Shown here: piece after piece, positions 21,751 through 33,482 of the stretch
Layout: the number at the start of each line of letters is the position of its first letter
How positions within the stretch are numbered: the first letter of the stretch is position 1
Assembly (NCBI GenBank): GCA_033032175.1
Contig: CM065321.1
Coordinates: 9,942,501-10,006,500 of the forward strand
Reading direction: 5' to 3'
Source of the DNA: Saturnia japonica
Lineage: Eukaryota > Arthropoda > Insecta > Lepidoptera > Saturniidae
DNA: 64,000 nt
Program-made: the position numbers and the translations under genes
The notes under the pieces: generated by a model
Told to the model about the DNA's origin: nothing
The model's database searches: none
The model's input: the letters and a program-made list of their open reading frames with translations, nothing else

Positions 21751-23334
21751 TAAATGAAATATAAACTACAATATTCATCTTGGTAAGGCAGTTGTGCATA
21801 TTTGGATAACGAAAGTTATATAAAAAGTGTTTTGATTTAAAACCTCTAATGGCGCATTTGGACGGGAGTAAAAGCGTTCTGACAGGATGTCGCTACGTGC
21901 CATTCGGCCAGCGTCGCGTCTGGTCGGCCCTTTCCAACTAAGTACTTGATTCTCAACATTTATACTGAACGATTCTTTCTCTACTACACACACTCACTAT
22001 TTTACGTGTGTTTTGTATCAGCTTGGTTTCTTAATCAAACCTTAAAGGATATTCGTGAATATCAGTGAGTTTAAGTAAATTTAACAATAATAAATTTAAA
22101 CTTATAATATATCATTAAAATATATTTGCTATGTAAATATTTTCGTAAAAAAAAAATAGCATTGATATTTTATGGATAACTATTTGATTTTACACAAATT
22201 ACTTTTTTTAATTTATTTCTATTTAGATATAAAAATATGATTAAATTGCAATGTTACGTGACGCCTAACATTTTTTAAAAGAAGTTAAAGTAACTACTTA
22301 AAGAAGATAGGTACATATGGTGTAATATTACTTTTAAAAAATCGATAGTCCATACCTACACTCCATAACTTGACCGAAATTAAGTTTGCAAAATAAGTAG
22401 GTAGTGTCTTATGTTACAATTATAAACGTGACGTATTTCATTTTCAATATTTTTTTATAAATCAAAGAACGATAAGGCCGATTTCATTTTATTTTCAGCA
22501 ATCTTTTAAAGAATTGAAATATTCTGGTGAAACTGTTTTTGGTGGTAAATTCCGTGACTAATTTATTTAAAACTGAAATGGCGGTACTGAGTATTAGATA
22601 TTAATATCTTAGGACTTGTACAACTTTCTAGCTTTAATTAGATACCTAAAAAAAATTTGCAAATAAAATAGTATTGATTTTATTTGACAACAATTTGCCA
22701 AGCTTCGTGATGGGTTGATAATAAATGCTGCTATTGTGCCGAAAAGTGCAGATTAGATCCATATAAAGAAGAGGTCTTGCAAATGGTTGCAAAGTAATTT
22801 ATAAAATAATAAAAAGGTCAAGATGTTTTTTGTTTAATTTTAACCCGTTAATCACTGGGACTAAGATTCCAATTTGAAAAACTCTTTTTGAATTTTATAA
22901 CTCATTTATTGAGAAAGGTTATTATGATATATAACATCACGCTACAACCCTACGGAATAGTACAGTAACCAAGAAATCTGGCAAAGTATAGACAAGTACG
23001 GAAAGTGGGAACAACGATAAACTACAAGGGTACGTTGGCTGCGGCGGTAAGATGGGTGAAACCGTGGGAAACAGCAGGTTAAAGTAAAACTTTATGTTTT
23101 ACTTGAAATCAAAAGGCCGACTATCAAAAGTAATTTCAAAATACTGTCAAGCCTGTCTCAATTTTGTCAGGATTTTTCCAACCACTCTGATATCCTTGGT
23201 AACAAATTATGTTTGCGCATAATTCAGTAGGCATACACCGTTCCATACCGGCCCGTGTCAATATTGACCGACATCACCTATGTACTCATAATATATTGCT
23301 GGGTAGGGATGAGTGGTCTGTCATATATATTAAG
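21751..23334. other. No gene seen
   Basis: Two GC-richer islets (about 21840-21950 and 23205-23300) break the A+T-rich sequence, but neither has a supported reading frame or repeat partner in the window. Confidence 0.35.
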
Positions 23335-23460
23335 CTAGCTGTACCTGCGACTCCGCTCGCGTGGTCTAAGGAATGCCGCCGGTCGAGTACACGCACGAAT
23401 CGTGCTGCGCTCGCTTCAACTTAAAAAAAGAAATAAATATATATATATATATAATATATT
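23335..23460 (-). repeat. Helitron-like 3' end plus AT microsatellite
   Basis: 'ctagctgtacctgcgactcc' and 'gctcgcgtgg' match the end of the element at 30110 ('ctagctgtggctgcggctcc', 'gctcgcgtga'). Read on the minus strand this is a GC-rich tail ending in CTAG. An (AT)n run follows at about 23437-23460. Confidence 0.5.
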
Positions 23461-23721
23461 TTATATGGTACTTAGAAGGTACCTAATGATTTTATTTCAA
23501 TTTTCAATATTAGTGATTAAAATTTGATAGGAGCAACCGTTGATGATATTTAATACATAAAAACTGAAACTGTTGACCTATGCTAGATATATAGATATTT
23601 TAATTTTTGAAATTAATTAATACTTGAAACTGTATTTTAATTTAAAATAAATATAAGTGTACCTACTTGAAGCAAATGCTGCACTAATAATAATATAATT
23701 ACTCCTAAATAACTTTTAAAT

Positions 23722-24090
23722 CTATATAAATAAAAAAATATGCTGTTCGTTGGTAAATGCATAGCTTACTTGAGAACGGCTGGACCGATTGGGCTAATTT
23801 GTTTTTAAAATGTTACTCATAGTCCGATTATAGTTTTGAAGGAAAAAAGGTCGAAACGTTACCCGGAAAATGGAAAATTTTACGAAAAACTAAAAATGCA
23901 TTTTTGTTTTAGATGTTGTTATGAACTCAAGACAATATACCTACGATTCGAATGATGGATACGCGTAATTCATGTTTTATTTTGTTCGCTATAATCCTAA
24001 AAATGTTTTCCGGGAATAAACGGGATAGTTGGCGCTGTAGTTGAGTAATTGACTATTGGAAAGGGCAGAACAACGTTTTTGAAGGGCCAC
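23722..24090 (+). repeat. Helitron-like interspersed repeat, plus-strand copy (pair with 3335-3640)
   Basis: It starts 'aaatctatataaataaaa', then 'atgctgttcgttggtaaat', 'ggctggaccgattgggct', 'gttttccgggaataaacggg' and 'gactattggaaagggcagaa'. This is the better preserved of the two copies. The expected CTAG end was not found after 'cagaacaacgttt'. Confidence 0.5.
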
Positions 24091-24955
24091 ACTATAATTA
24101 TCATTGTAATTAATATTAAATAGGCTGTCATTATATTTTCTATTTTAAAACAAATATATTAAACTGTAAACAAAGTGAATTTTTATTTGCATTATGAAAT
24201 CCATTTAAGTTTCAGTCTCTCAATACAACTAGTTTCAAAGGATTTCGTAGTCTCTCGTAGTAATGTGCTACGCTTCTGTAGCAACGGTAACAAACATTGT
24301 AGCGTATTCAAACAGAATAATACCTCCTTGCTCTCAAGGTATTTCTAGTAAAATATTTACTAACAACTTTTGTAGGTACGTTGGGAGTTTTTTAAAGTTA
24401 CAACAGAGGTTTTGTCACTGTCATACAAATACACCAAGTTGTTAGTATAATAGTAAGAAGCATTTTAATTTGAACATGTTACATGAAATTTACAGAGCAG
24501 GTGTTATGTATTCATTAGGTTTAATTAAGCTAGCTTCATTGTAACAAATAATAAATTATATTTTGTATAATACAAAATGTATAGAAATAGAAATGTCACA
24601 AAAATGTTGACTTATCATTTCATTATGATATAAGATTGTTTACGTAACTTTGATATCCGTATAAAGTCTTTTTTATTCTCACTTTTTAAGAGGAAATGCA
24701 GGTGGCATTTATTTGATAAAAATACGATTTTTTATTTTATCTTTGGATAATTACACTGGATCAAATATTTTTGTACCACAAAATCTTTGTCTACCATTGA
24801 AATATTCCTATATGTTGTTGTTTTTCATAAATTAATTAGTACTATAAAAGCTACAAGGCCTATAAATTACAAATGCGGCGATTTTTTACATAAAAGGATA
24901 ACTAACGGACTGACTGATATAACAATGCACAGCCCGAACTAATGGGACTAGAACC
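24091..24955. other. No gene seen
   Basis: A+T-rich, with no coding signal and no repeat partner noticed. Confidence 0.4.
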
Positions 24956-25100
24956 GTGAAAATTTAAAAGCGAATGGCTTATATTCTGCAAGGTGAGCAT
25001 TATCGAAGGATTTTCGGAAATCCAACTCGTAAGGTGATGAAAAGGGGATGAAGGTTTGTATGAAAATCCGTCATTTTGGCAATTCAGTGAGAAAGTAAAA
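24956..25100 (+). repeat. Helitron-like repeat interior fragment
   Basis: 'gatgaaaaggggatgaaggtttgtatgaa' resembles the unit of the tandem array at 52070-52440 ('gatgaaataggggatgaagg'). No ends visible. Confidence 0.4.
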
Positions 25101-27066
25101 CAGATGGGAAAAGGATGACGCGAGGAAAGCAGAAGAAACAGAGGAATACGAAATTATGATTTCGTCTATTTTACATAGGTATAATCAGTCCGAAATGCAG
25201 TTGTCTCTTTCACGCTCTATTCGATACTTCGGCCATAGCGCAATGGCAATAAATAGATTTCTGTTAAAACGTATTCCTCAAATATTTTGCCGAACGCGTT
25301 TCTTATTAAGTTATTTACTAATAACAGTACGTAAACAGTTTTGTTTTTTACTTTGTTTAAATGCTGTAGATATGGTTCCGGTACTTGATCAATAATAATT
25401 GTTCCAACAGCCAATTGTTCTAACAGTGCTAAATCTCTACCATTATAATAATATGTTCAGACGCGAACAATAGAAATATCTTAAATTTATATTACTGACC
25501 TAATTCAGTTTTACAATGTAAAAATAAACTTAGGAAATATTCACTATAAAATTTCATCCATAAAATATGCAGTGCCAAAGTAAAAGGTATCATAAAGGGG
25601 TCGCAATCTCCATTCGACTTGAGATTGAACGACTGGTAAGTTGGTTCTCACAGTGTAGTTAACTTATAAAAGTCTTATTACAGTAACAGTGTAGATTGCA
25701 GTATGTAGTAGTTATGTCGCCTGAACGTTATTACCTTCTTAATAGTGATAATACTATATACATATAATTGTTTGCAAGTCGAGGTGGTCAAGTGAATTGC
25801 ACGGTGGAATATCGATTTGATGTCCGCACGAATTTTTCGTATTTTGCGTACATTTACTAATTTGTATTTGGTAATACTACCGGCTAAAGGTGAAAGAAAA
25901 CATCGTAAAACATTTATTATTGATTGTTATATATCGATTTAAATAAATTTTAAATCAGGACTGCATAAGTTTGTAAAGGATTTAAAAATAATAATAGCAC
26001 ATTAATATTTGAAAATTATTCATAATTTTTCCAAAAGAAAATTTTGTGGACGTTTTATGAAAAATATTTTACATAAAAGTATCTTTCAACATTAATAAAG
26101 GATTGTTGGATGTGTTAGCGAAGGCATTTGTCAAGCGATTTCTTTCAACACGACGTTTCCATTTGTTTCTTTGAGTACTTTCACGACTTACATAAAGAGT
26201 GGTGAGGTTATTTTTAAATTATTTATGATATTTTTCCTTCCTGAACTGATGTGGGTAATTTAAATATAAATTTTCAGAGCTAATTTAAAAATAAACAATG
26301 TTTATTTTTAATCGCAATAATATTTTTGTACGGGGTTGTTTATAAGCTTTTTGTATGTTATAAGACATTAGGAAAATATGAATTTCTTTTCACTGAGATA
26401 AGTTAATGTTAATGTATGCGAGAATAAGTAATTTACACGTCTTCATTTCTAACAAAAGTAACGACACAGTTGGTGTAAGTTGAAAACTGAAATGGGAGTT
26501 TGTTTGGATACGGATGTGTCCTTTTAGAAGTTATGTTATAGCTGCTACAGGTTGTACTGTATAGCCATAATGTATATTAAAAAAAATGAATGGTTTAAGT
26601 AAATCAAAATGTTATCATATTTTAAAGTATTGGGTTACGTTATAGTTAAATTATATTCTTTTCACATTTTAGGACAGTGATGGATAAAACAAATTTTAGT
26701 TGGTTCAAAGCAAGTAATAGTGTAACTAATAGTGTAAGGATAAAATCTTGAGTTAATCAAATAAGTTAAGGGCCGATTTTTCCATCAATAACTTTATCTG
26801 AGGTATAATTTTGGCGTTTTCACAGGTAATGTATGAAAAACCTGTCAAACTTCAAATCGGGCCCCTAATTAAATTTCTATGAAAAATTATACTTCCGACT
26901 TGTGAAATTATAATAGTTTAAACTACCTAAATCTATGAATATAATATACTCTATTTACGACGAATTTCAAGGATTGTCAAGAAAAATAGAATATTTTCTC
27001 GTTTAGACAAGGACGAATTAATTAGCCCAAGTTTATCAATCGTTTGAACTTTATCACAGACTTGTT
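25101..27066. other. No gene seen
   Basis: About 2 kb of A+T-rich DNA. Short frames at 25156-25395 and its opposite strand show no domain. No repeat matching another part of the window was recognised. Confidence 0.4.
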
Positions 27067-27068
27067 AC

Positions 27069-28281
27069 GGTCCTTACATATGAAATTAGCGTTTTATATG
27101 GTTAAAGTAAAATGAAAAAAATATTATGAAATTATACATTTAATCAAATATGTATGTATGGTATGTATTGATTCCATTGCTGAAAAAATTGTGAGACCAA
27201 GAATAAAATCTATGAAGGCAGTTTGGACAGCCTCATTGGAATTGTTTTTTTTTCCTTGCAAGAAATTGTCCAAATTCCGAATAAAGTGGTAATCTGTTGG
27301 AGCAATGTCCGGGGAATTTGGTGGGTTTCTGAGACATTCCAACCGCAGTTCCTCTAATTTAGCGACCGTCGGTTGTAAAGTATAGGGTCTAGCGTTGTTC
27401 TGAAGCAGCAGTGGGCTTGAAATATTGACCAGTCTCGGTTGTTTAACGGCTAGCTTTTCCATCATGGTTTACAATTGTTGACAATACAGATCTGCCGTTA
27501 TCGTCTGGACAGATCTTACGAAGCTGTAGTGTATGATACTAGCACTGTTCCACCAAACACTCACAAGTAACTTTTTCTGAGACGACTTTCGTTCGGGACA
27601 GGATTTTACCGGTTCTCCTGGGTCCAACCACTATGATGAGCGTTTCGGCTTGTTGTTAAGGATCCATTTTTCGTCACAAGTAACAATACGATTCAAAATT
27701 TCCTCGTTATTGTGACGGTCGAGTAATGTAATGCAGAACTCAATAAGTGTTTGTTGGCGTGCTTCAGTCAATTCATGCGGTACCCATTTCTTGTGCTTTT
27801 TCACTTTTCCTGTTTGTTTCAAGTAAATAATTTTTTTTATCACTCACACCGCAGCCTGCCGCTAACTCTGTCGTGGTTTGCAAATGATCCGCATCAACGA
27901 TCACCTTTGATTCTTCATTTTCAACTAGGGTTTCCGGCCGTCCACGGGGTTTGTATCATAGGTCAAAATTTCCGGAACGAAAACGATGAAACCAAAAACG
28001 TACCGTGTTTTCTTTTACAGTAGCTTTCCCATACACACCATTAATCCTTCGAGCTGATTCTGCAGCGCTGATGCCACAATAGTACTGATATTCGTAAATA
28101 AGGTGATATTTAAAAATTAAATTTTAATATTTTAAAAATAAAATGGTGCAAAAACAAATGAAACACAAATACACAAGCCTAAATTTGGAATAAATTTGAA
28201 TTTTGAATTTCTAACCAGACGCCAGATATTTGAGATCAAAGTGACCAGTTCAACAAAACGCCAATTTCATATGTAAGGACC
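27069..28281 (-). mobile_element. Second full-length mariner element (~1.2 kb)
   Basis: The left end starts 'ggtccttacatatgaaatta' and the reverse complement of the right end starts 'ggtccttacatatgaaattg', both followed by 'gcgtttt': a terminal inverted repeat of about 27 bp with one mismatch. TA follows the right end (28282-28283), and TA lies one base outside the left end (27066-27067). The transposase remnant inside is read on the minus strand. The termini differ from those of the element at 18960, so this is another mariner lineage. Confidence 0.85.
27124..28115 (-). pseudogene. Mariner (DD34D) transposase pseudogene with a lost catalytic residue
   Basis: From the N-terminal side (high coordinates) the frames contain 'RFWFHRFRSGNFDL', an in-frame stop, 'KPRGRPET', a frameshift near 27840, then 'KWVPHELTEA' and 'VTCDEKWI' with the first catalytic Asp (27631-27843). 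Another break leads to 27124-27465 with 'LLQNNARPYT' and 'SPDIAPTDYHF'. The second catalytic position, normally Asp in HHDNARPHT, reads Asn. The spacing to the third Asp is 34, so the lineage is DD34D. Even without the frameshifts the Asn would be expected to abolish catalysis. The far N-terminus is degraded and I cannot fix the start. Confidence 0.82.
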
Positions 28282-28297
28282 TAATATTTTAATCTTA

Positions 28298-28466
28298 TTA
28301 TATTAAGTGAGCAATTCTTGTATATATAGTATATGTAATTGGTTTCTCGGAAACGGCTCCAACGATTTTGATGAGACATTGTATTTAGATAATGTTTTAC
28401 ATTTCATGTATACCTAGATAGGTGTTTTTTGTAAAACACCGAGCATAGCTCGGTAGCCCAGATGTT
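28298..28466 (+). repeat. Four-copy repeat family with terminal hairpin, copy 1
   Basis: Starts 'ttatattaagtgagcaattcttgtatat', continues 'aattggtttctcggaaacggctcc' and 'aacgattttgat', and ends 'caccgagcatagctcggtagcccagat'. Near the end, CCGAGC-ATA-GCTCGG can form a 6 bp stem with a 3-base loop. Further copies: 62418-62606 (close), 39785-39950 and, on the minus strand, 49203-49352 (diverged). No coding capacity. Confidence 0.7.
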
Positions 28467-28521
28467 TGTACTTAATGAGCGCACTTAATGTTATTTTTTA
28501 ATAATATAAACCAAACCTCTA

Positions 28522-28660
28522 TCCTTACTTAATAATATTTATTTATATTATAAGTGCGAATTTGAGTTTGTTTATTTGTTACTCGATCACTCAAACGAAT
28601 TTGAATGAAATATCGCACACATATAGCTTATAACACGGATTAAGCCGCGAACACAGCTAG
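28522..28660 (+). mobile_element. Non-autonomous Helitron-like element (139 bp)
   Basis: It begins TCCTTACTTAATAATATTTA after an A (28521) and ends '...gccgcgaacacagCTAG' before a T (28661). TC start, CTAG end and insertion between A and T are the Helitron rules. No coding sequence. Confidence 0.6.
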
Positions 28661-29829
28661 TGTTGTATATAGACCACGACCTTTATATTACGGTAATGTT
28701 ATGTAGAAATTCACGAGTAGAGCAAGTATTTAGGTAACAGGTTTATCATAAGGTATCTTGTAATGTAATAATAATACCAGTTGAATATCTTGGTACGAAA
28801 TCCGATTATACGGATATACTAACTAGTAATCACTCGCGATTTTTTTCGCGTTAATTTTAATATAAAGTATTATTTAAAGAAATGACCTATAGTTATTATT
28901 TAGTTTATCTGGTCAATAGTTGCAGAGATTAAATACATACTAAGAACTTACTCATAGACGTTACCACTTAATAAAAATATATGATGTAGAATATTATGCA
29001 TTAAACCTTTTTTATTTTTTAATATTACATTGGAATTCGAAGAGAAACCTATTTCGAGTTTCATAAAGTATTTTGAGTATTTTGTGAAAGATCTTTAAAT
29101 AGGACTTAGGAAACTTTATTCCTAATTTTCTAACTCAAAATCACTTACACAAAGGGCTTTTACTTCATAAACAATTTACCTAAGAATAAAGTGTTGTTTT
29201 CTAGAAATCCTTCAACCCTTTTCAACATAGATTTCGCAACGACAGGACGTTTTCGTTCAAACTTTTAGCTTCGAATAATTTTCTGTGATGGACAGTTAGA
29301 CAGACGGACGACAAAGCGAAATTAATGAGGAATTAACGTTTTAAGGGGATTGTACTCAAATTGGTCATTCAAAAAAATCACTTTAATATAAATTATCACC
29401 ATTTTATAACCTTTGCTTAGATAAGGTGACCTCGTGGTTGACCTTAACATTGGACAGCTTATTTAAGAGTTGGTCAGAGATTGAAAACTAGTAATGATTG
29501 CACGATAATAATACTAAAGTACTATAAAATGGATACTTAAGTTGCGACCCTGTGTTATTTATCATTACTCACCCAAATCCGTCAACTAATGGTACAAAAA
29601 AAATGTTTTTATTCTGTTTGATGTTTCTGTGTGAAATAATTGATAAAAAAATGTCTGATAAATTATTACCTAGCCTTTCATTACGTTAACAAAGATGTAA
29701 ATGTTTAGTTTAAAACAACATTGAACTTTATCGACATCCTCATTATCGACAGCAATAATTCTAATTAGATCACAACACTATCGAATTTCTTAGATCTCCA
29801 TTCAACTCGCGTGCATAGTATAGTAATCA
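28661..29829. other. No gene; repeat scrap near 29280-29340
   Basis: 'gatggacagttagacagacggacgacaaag' is a widespread insect repeat fragment. Everything else here is unremarkable A+T-rich sequence. Confidence 0.35.
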
Positions 29830-30000
29830 AGCGAGGTTTTGTAGACGACTGGGTCGCGAGCACTATGCACATGATGATAATGATTTGGTTTGCCGCGTAT
29901 CGGGAAAGCTGCCGAAAGGCTCACAAGCCGTCATGACAGTGATGATTGGCGGTAGATTGCAGACCTCTCAGTTGTCACCGTTGGTTTTACATTTTACCGT
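29830..30000 (+). repeat. LINE 3'-end family fragment
   Basis: 'gactgggtcgcgagcactatgcacatgatga' parallels 745-775, and 'gccgtcatgacagtgatgat' with 'tagattgcagacctct' and 'gttgtcacc' parallels 31398-31450. It is the 3' untranslated part of the same non-LTR element. Confidence 0.5.
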
Positions 30001-30109
30001 GCGTTTATAGTAATATCAGGTACAGTTTGCAAAAAAATATTGAAAGATAAGTCGAAACCACAATAATGCATTTTACTGAATTATAAATAAGTTTAGAATT
30101 TATTTCATA

Positions 30110-30455
30110 CTAGCTGTGGCTGCGGCTCCGCTCGCGTGAACCACAGAATGACGGTATTGTGGTGACCCCACTTCCACACTTGGAGGTCGCCCACCGGTTA
30201 TTTTAAAGATATATATTTTTTTCGCGGAACTGTAATTATAAAAAGCTAGCATAAGGTACTCCTTGTAGGATCATCTATCTGCCAGTGAAAGTCCCGTGAA
30301 AATCGGTCCAAGCGTTTCGTACATTACCTGGCACAAACAGACAGACAAAAAAAAAAGTTTTTTTTTGTTAAAGGTATCATACTTTCATATATGCATTTAA
30401 TACATTTTTATTTTGACAATACAGACAGACACCTCAGTTTTATTAATTGTATAGA
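30110..30455 (-). mobile_element. Non-autonomous Helitron-like element, minus strand (346 bp)
   Basis: On the minus strand it starts TCTATACAATTAATAAAACT after an A and ends '...ggagccgcagccacagCTAG' before a T. These ends fit Helitron termini exactly. The interior has two 'cagacagac' tracts, a stretch that can pair as A10/T10 (about 30350-30368), and the 'gtgaaaatcggtcc' block shared with 6780 and 54790. Confidence 0.65.
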
Positions 30456-31235
30456 TAATTTATCTAGTTGATTAAAGTACGTAAAACCCTTTTAAGGAAA
30501 TTTTATGGTTTAATTCTAAAAGTTTTTAAAAGTAAGCCGTTAATTGTTTTGCAATAAAGGGATCAAATGAATTAATTCTTGAATTTGAAAAAGTATTATG
30601 ACTTTTTCGTAATAAATATTTAAATTTCAGTGGCCTAATTTTGTGTGATATTGTCGAGGAGACAGACAGGATTTTAAATAAATTATATTTTATTTCGGTG
30701 TACAATCATGAATAAAGGTGTATGCTACTGTTATATTAACTTAATGATCAATGAATACACTCGCTATTATTACTTAATTTTGTAGGTATGACGTTCTCTG
30801 TGGGAAAGTCTGTACAATTTATAAATATTAAGTAAGTTCGTAAATTTAATAATTGGCCTACAGTGGAAATGTGGATTCGTCTCCCGGTCAGCGTGAGAAA
30901 TTAGTACTTCCTATAATATTGGCTCCTCAAACGAGGTATGAAGAGAATCTGAGAATTCTGATTGCGGACATAACAGTGAAGACAAGAGATGGAATTTGTC
31001 GCCGTATAATCAAAGATATTTTAATAAGAATAAATACTAGCCTATATCACTCAGGAATAATGTAAATAATGTAGACGTTACGTTCACCGAGCTACTCTTC
31101 AGATGTACAGAGACATTGCCTGCCTGAGCGTGTTCTACCGTCTGCATCTTAGCTAGTGTTATGAAAAAATATTCGAACTAATTCCCTCACCTCTCTTTTA
31201 TAACAAAACTACAAGTATTGAGCTCTGGAGCCATA
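30456..31235. other. No gene seen
   Basis: A+T-rich. A 70-codon frame at 30853-31065 has no recognisable domain. The last part, near 31080-31190, may be 5' LINE debris continuous with the copy that follows. Confidence 0.35.
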
Positions 31236-31555
31236 GCTGTAACGGTAACCTGCATCTTGTCACGAACAAAAACTGTTTTCTTAACCATATCTTTGCCGTA
31301 GATAATGTGAAGCTGTGGAATTTCCTCCCGTCTACCGTATTCTCTTCTTACAGCATGGAATCCTTCAAATATAACGTGAAGAGACATTTAGGGCTGGCCG
31401 GCATGATAGTGACGATTGAAGATGGGTTGTAGATCCCTAGGTGTTCGCCACTGTTTGTTGGATTGTACTGTTCTTACCATCATATACAGTTCAGTAACTT
31501 TTCCATAATACGATAAAAAATTAGATTTATACAATTGAAAAAAAAAAAAAAAAAA
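31236..31555 (+). pseudogene. LINE ORF2 C-terminus, 3' UTR and A-tail
   Basis: On the plus strand 31300-31390 encodes 'VDNVKLWNFLPSTVFSS' and 'YSMESFKYNVKRHLGL', the C-terminal signature of jockey/CR1-type ORF2. The 3' UTR follows ('gttgtagatccctaggtg', 'ttggattgtactgttcttac'), and an 18-base A run at 31538-31555 is a plausible poly-A tail. The copy is 5'-truncated, as usual for target-primed reverse transcription. Sister copies: 18290-18490 (coding) and the 3'-UTR-only pieces at 710, 17930 and 29830. Confidence 0.62.
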
Positions 31556-31719
31556 TGAGATCAATACTTCCAGGTGTTACCTCTTACAAACCTATTCACA
31601 AACTTTAGTGTTTTTAAATAATATTAGTATTATTTACGATAAAGTGTTAATTAAGAGTAATTCAAATAGTCCATTATTTTATAATTTAAAATAAACCTAA
31701 GTTCTATATCTTCTTCTTT

Positions 31720-31915
31720 CTTATATATAAAAATTGAGGTTTGTATGCATGTTGAAAACGGCTTAATTTTGATAAAATTTTCATAGAATCTTTATATTAG
31801 CCCGGCGGGTGATCCTGTAAAGTTTGGTAGCGACGGGGTCAATATTTCCTTATTGACTGCAAAACGGCACAGCAATGCGTGGCCGTTTGCTACTAATATA
31901 TAAATTGCCCACTAC
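31720..31915 (+). repeat. Interspersed repeat (pair with 21596-21750)
   Basis: 'attgaggtttgtatgcatgt', 'aaaacggcttaattttgata', 'tatattagcccggcgggtga' and 'cctgtaaagtttggtagcga', ending 'cgtggccgtttgctac' before a T. It may be Helitron-like with its CTAG end changed to CTAC. Confidence 0.5.
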
Positions 31916-32099
31916 TTTTACAATAATTTAAAAATAATAAATAATTGTTGTCAGCAGAAATACTAGTACGTTATCATTAGGATATTTGTATGGTAATTCT
32001 TGATTTTATTATTGGTTTTTCGAAGCTGACGCTCTTTTACTTTTATTTTATATGTGTGTCAAATTTATTTGAAAATTTCTCTATTATTGGAGCAGTCCG

Positions 32100-32260
32100 A
32101 CGTGGATTACTTCCACCCCACTGAAGATCGCAGCCAACCTAACCTAGTGTTGTGTTCCTGCGGTGAGTAGTTTAGTGTCCATAGGCCACGGTAGCCGCTT
32201 ACCATCACATGGGCTGTATACTTGTTTGCCACCTTTGTTATATAAAAATAGTATACAAAG
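32100..32260 (-). repeat. 'agcatacgg...cacctgatgg' family, partial, minus strand
   Basis: The reverse complement contains 'aacaagtatacagcccatgtgatgg', 'taagcggctaccgtggccta' and 'ggttggctgcgat'. It matches 9727-9985 with an internal deletion. Confidence 0.55.
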
Positions 32261-32939
32261 ATTATTTTAAATTTGCAGACACTACCGAAACACAAGAAAT
32301 CAAGCATATCATATTTGTATGAAAGGTTATTCATAATTCATAAATATTAAACTCGGTACAATTTATTCATTTAAAAATTAATATTACTAAGTACCCTTTG
32401 TTTATATACATGTACATAAACAAAGTCTCATGAATCAATAGCTCATGAATTAACATTTCAAAGCGATGTTAACTGAAAGTGAAAGTCAATAAGAAAAGGG
32501 TTATTGGATTGACGTGTAACCGACTTTTTATTGACAGCAAATCCATAATTCCGACAGCCCTGTGCTGGTTAGTATAATACATAAATGGAATTTCTTGTTG
32601 CCAAGCTAGCATTAACATCTTCATTCTTGTCAAAAACCAATAAATACCTATATTCGATGAAATAAATAATATTAGCTTGGAAATATTTTAACACATTACT
32701 TTTGTATATGTCGCGATATTATATTAGTGGATAACGTATATATTAATATTAAAAAGCCTAAGAAATTGTTTGTTTATTTAAACACGCTAAACTCTAGAAC
32801 TACCACTCGGATTTAAAAAATTCTGTTTGTATTTTATAGCCTAATGATTGAGGAAAATTTTAGGCTATATAAATTTATATTACGGCCCTACGAAGCGGAG
32901 CAGTGACGATGAAGGTCGAACAATCCGGGAGTTGACAAC
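32261..32939. other. No gene seen
   Basis: A+T-rich without a recognised feature. Confidence 0.4.
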
Positions 32940-33290
32940 TTTTGGAAAATTGTTTTAAACACTTTATATATTATGTTGAAAATAATACCTATGAATATTT
33001 TTTATTAATACCATAAAAAGCAATTTCAAAATATAATTTAAATTAAAGGTATACCACAAAAACGCGGCATTATGGTCCCGTGACGTCACCGTTTATTTTA
33101 AATTTCATTTTGTATGGCAACCGTGACAAATGTGGAACTCACGCAAGAGTCTAACTTTCATATTTCCTAAATGGTGACATCACGTTTTCTAATCGGCGTT
33201 TCAAATCACGTGACTTACAGACAAAGTATTCGTTTTCCAAAGGAAAAATTAAATAAATAAACAATCACTTTTTCTAGATTCGTATTGTTT
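32940..33290 (+). repeat. Unclassified ~350 bp repeat, copy 2 (pair with 8055-8380)
   Basis: Same order of blocks as copy 1 ('gttttaaacacttt', 'accacaaaaacgc', 'cccgtgacgtcacc', 'acgcaagagtctaa', 'tttcaaatcacgtgact'). It carries an extra 22 bases at 33171-33192 bordered by 'ctaa'. The simplest reading is that copy 1 lost them by slippage between the short repeats. Confidence 0.65.
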
Positions 33291-33482
33291 TTTAGGCTTT
33301 TTATTTGTATACCAATATTACTCAATAATTGAACAAGAGAAATGATATTATAATGTTAGATATTTGTTGGTATGAATATTGAAACCGTACTAATGACCCA
33401 CACTATTTACGGAGCACGATACCAACAGGTGTGCTCTGAGACCGCACGCAATATATAAGATGGCAACAACAGGCCAAAGTTC

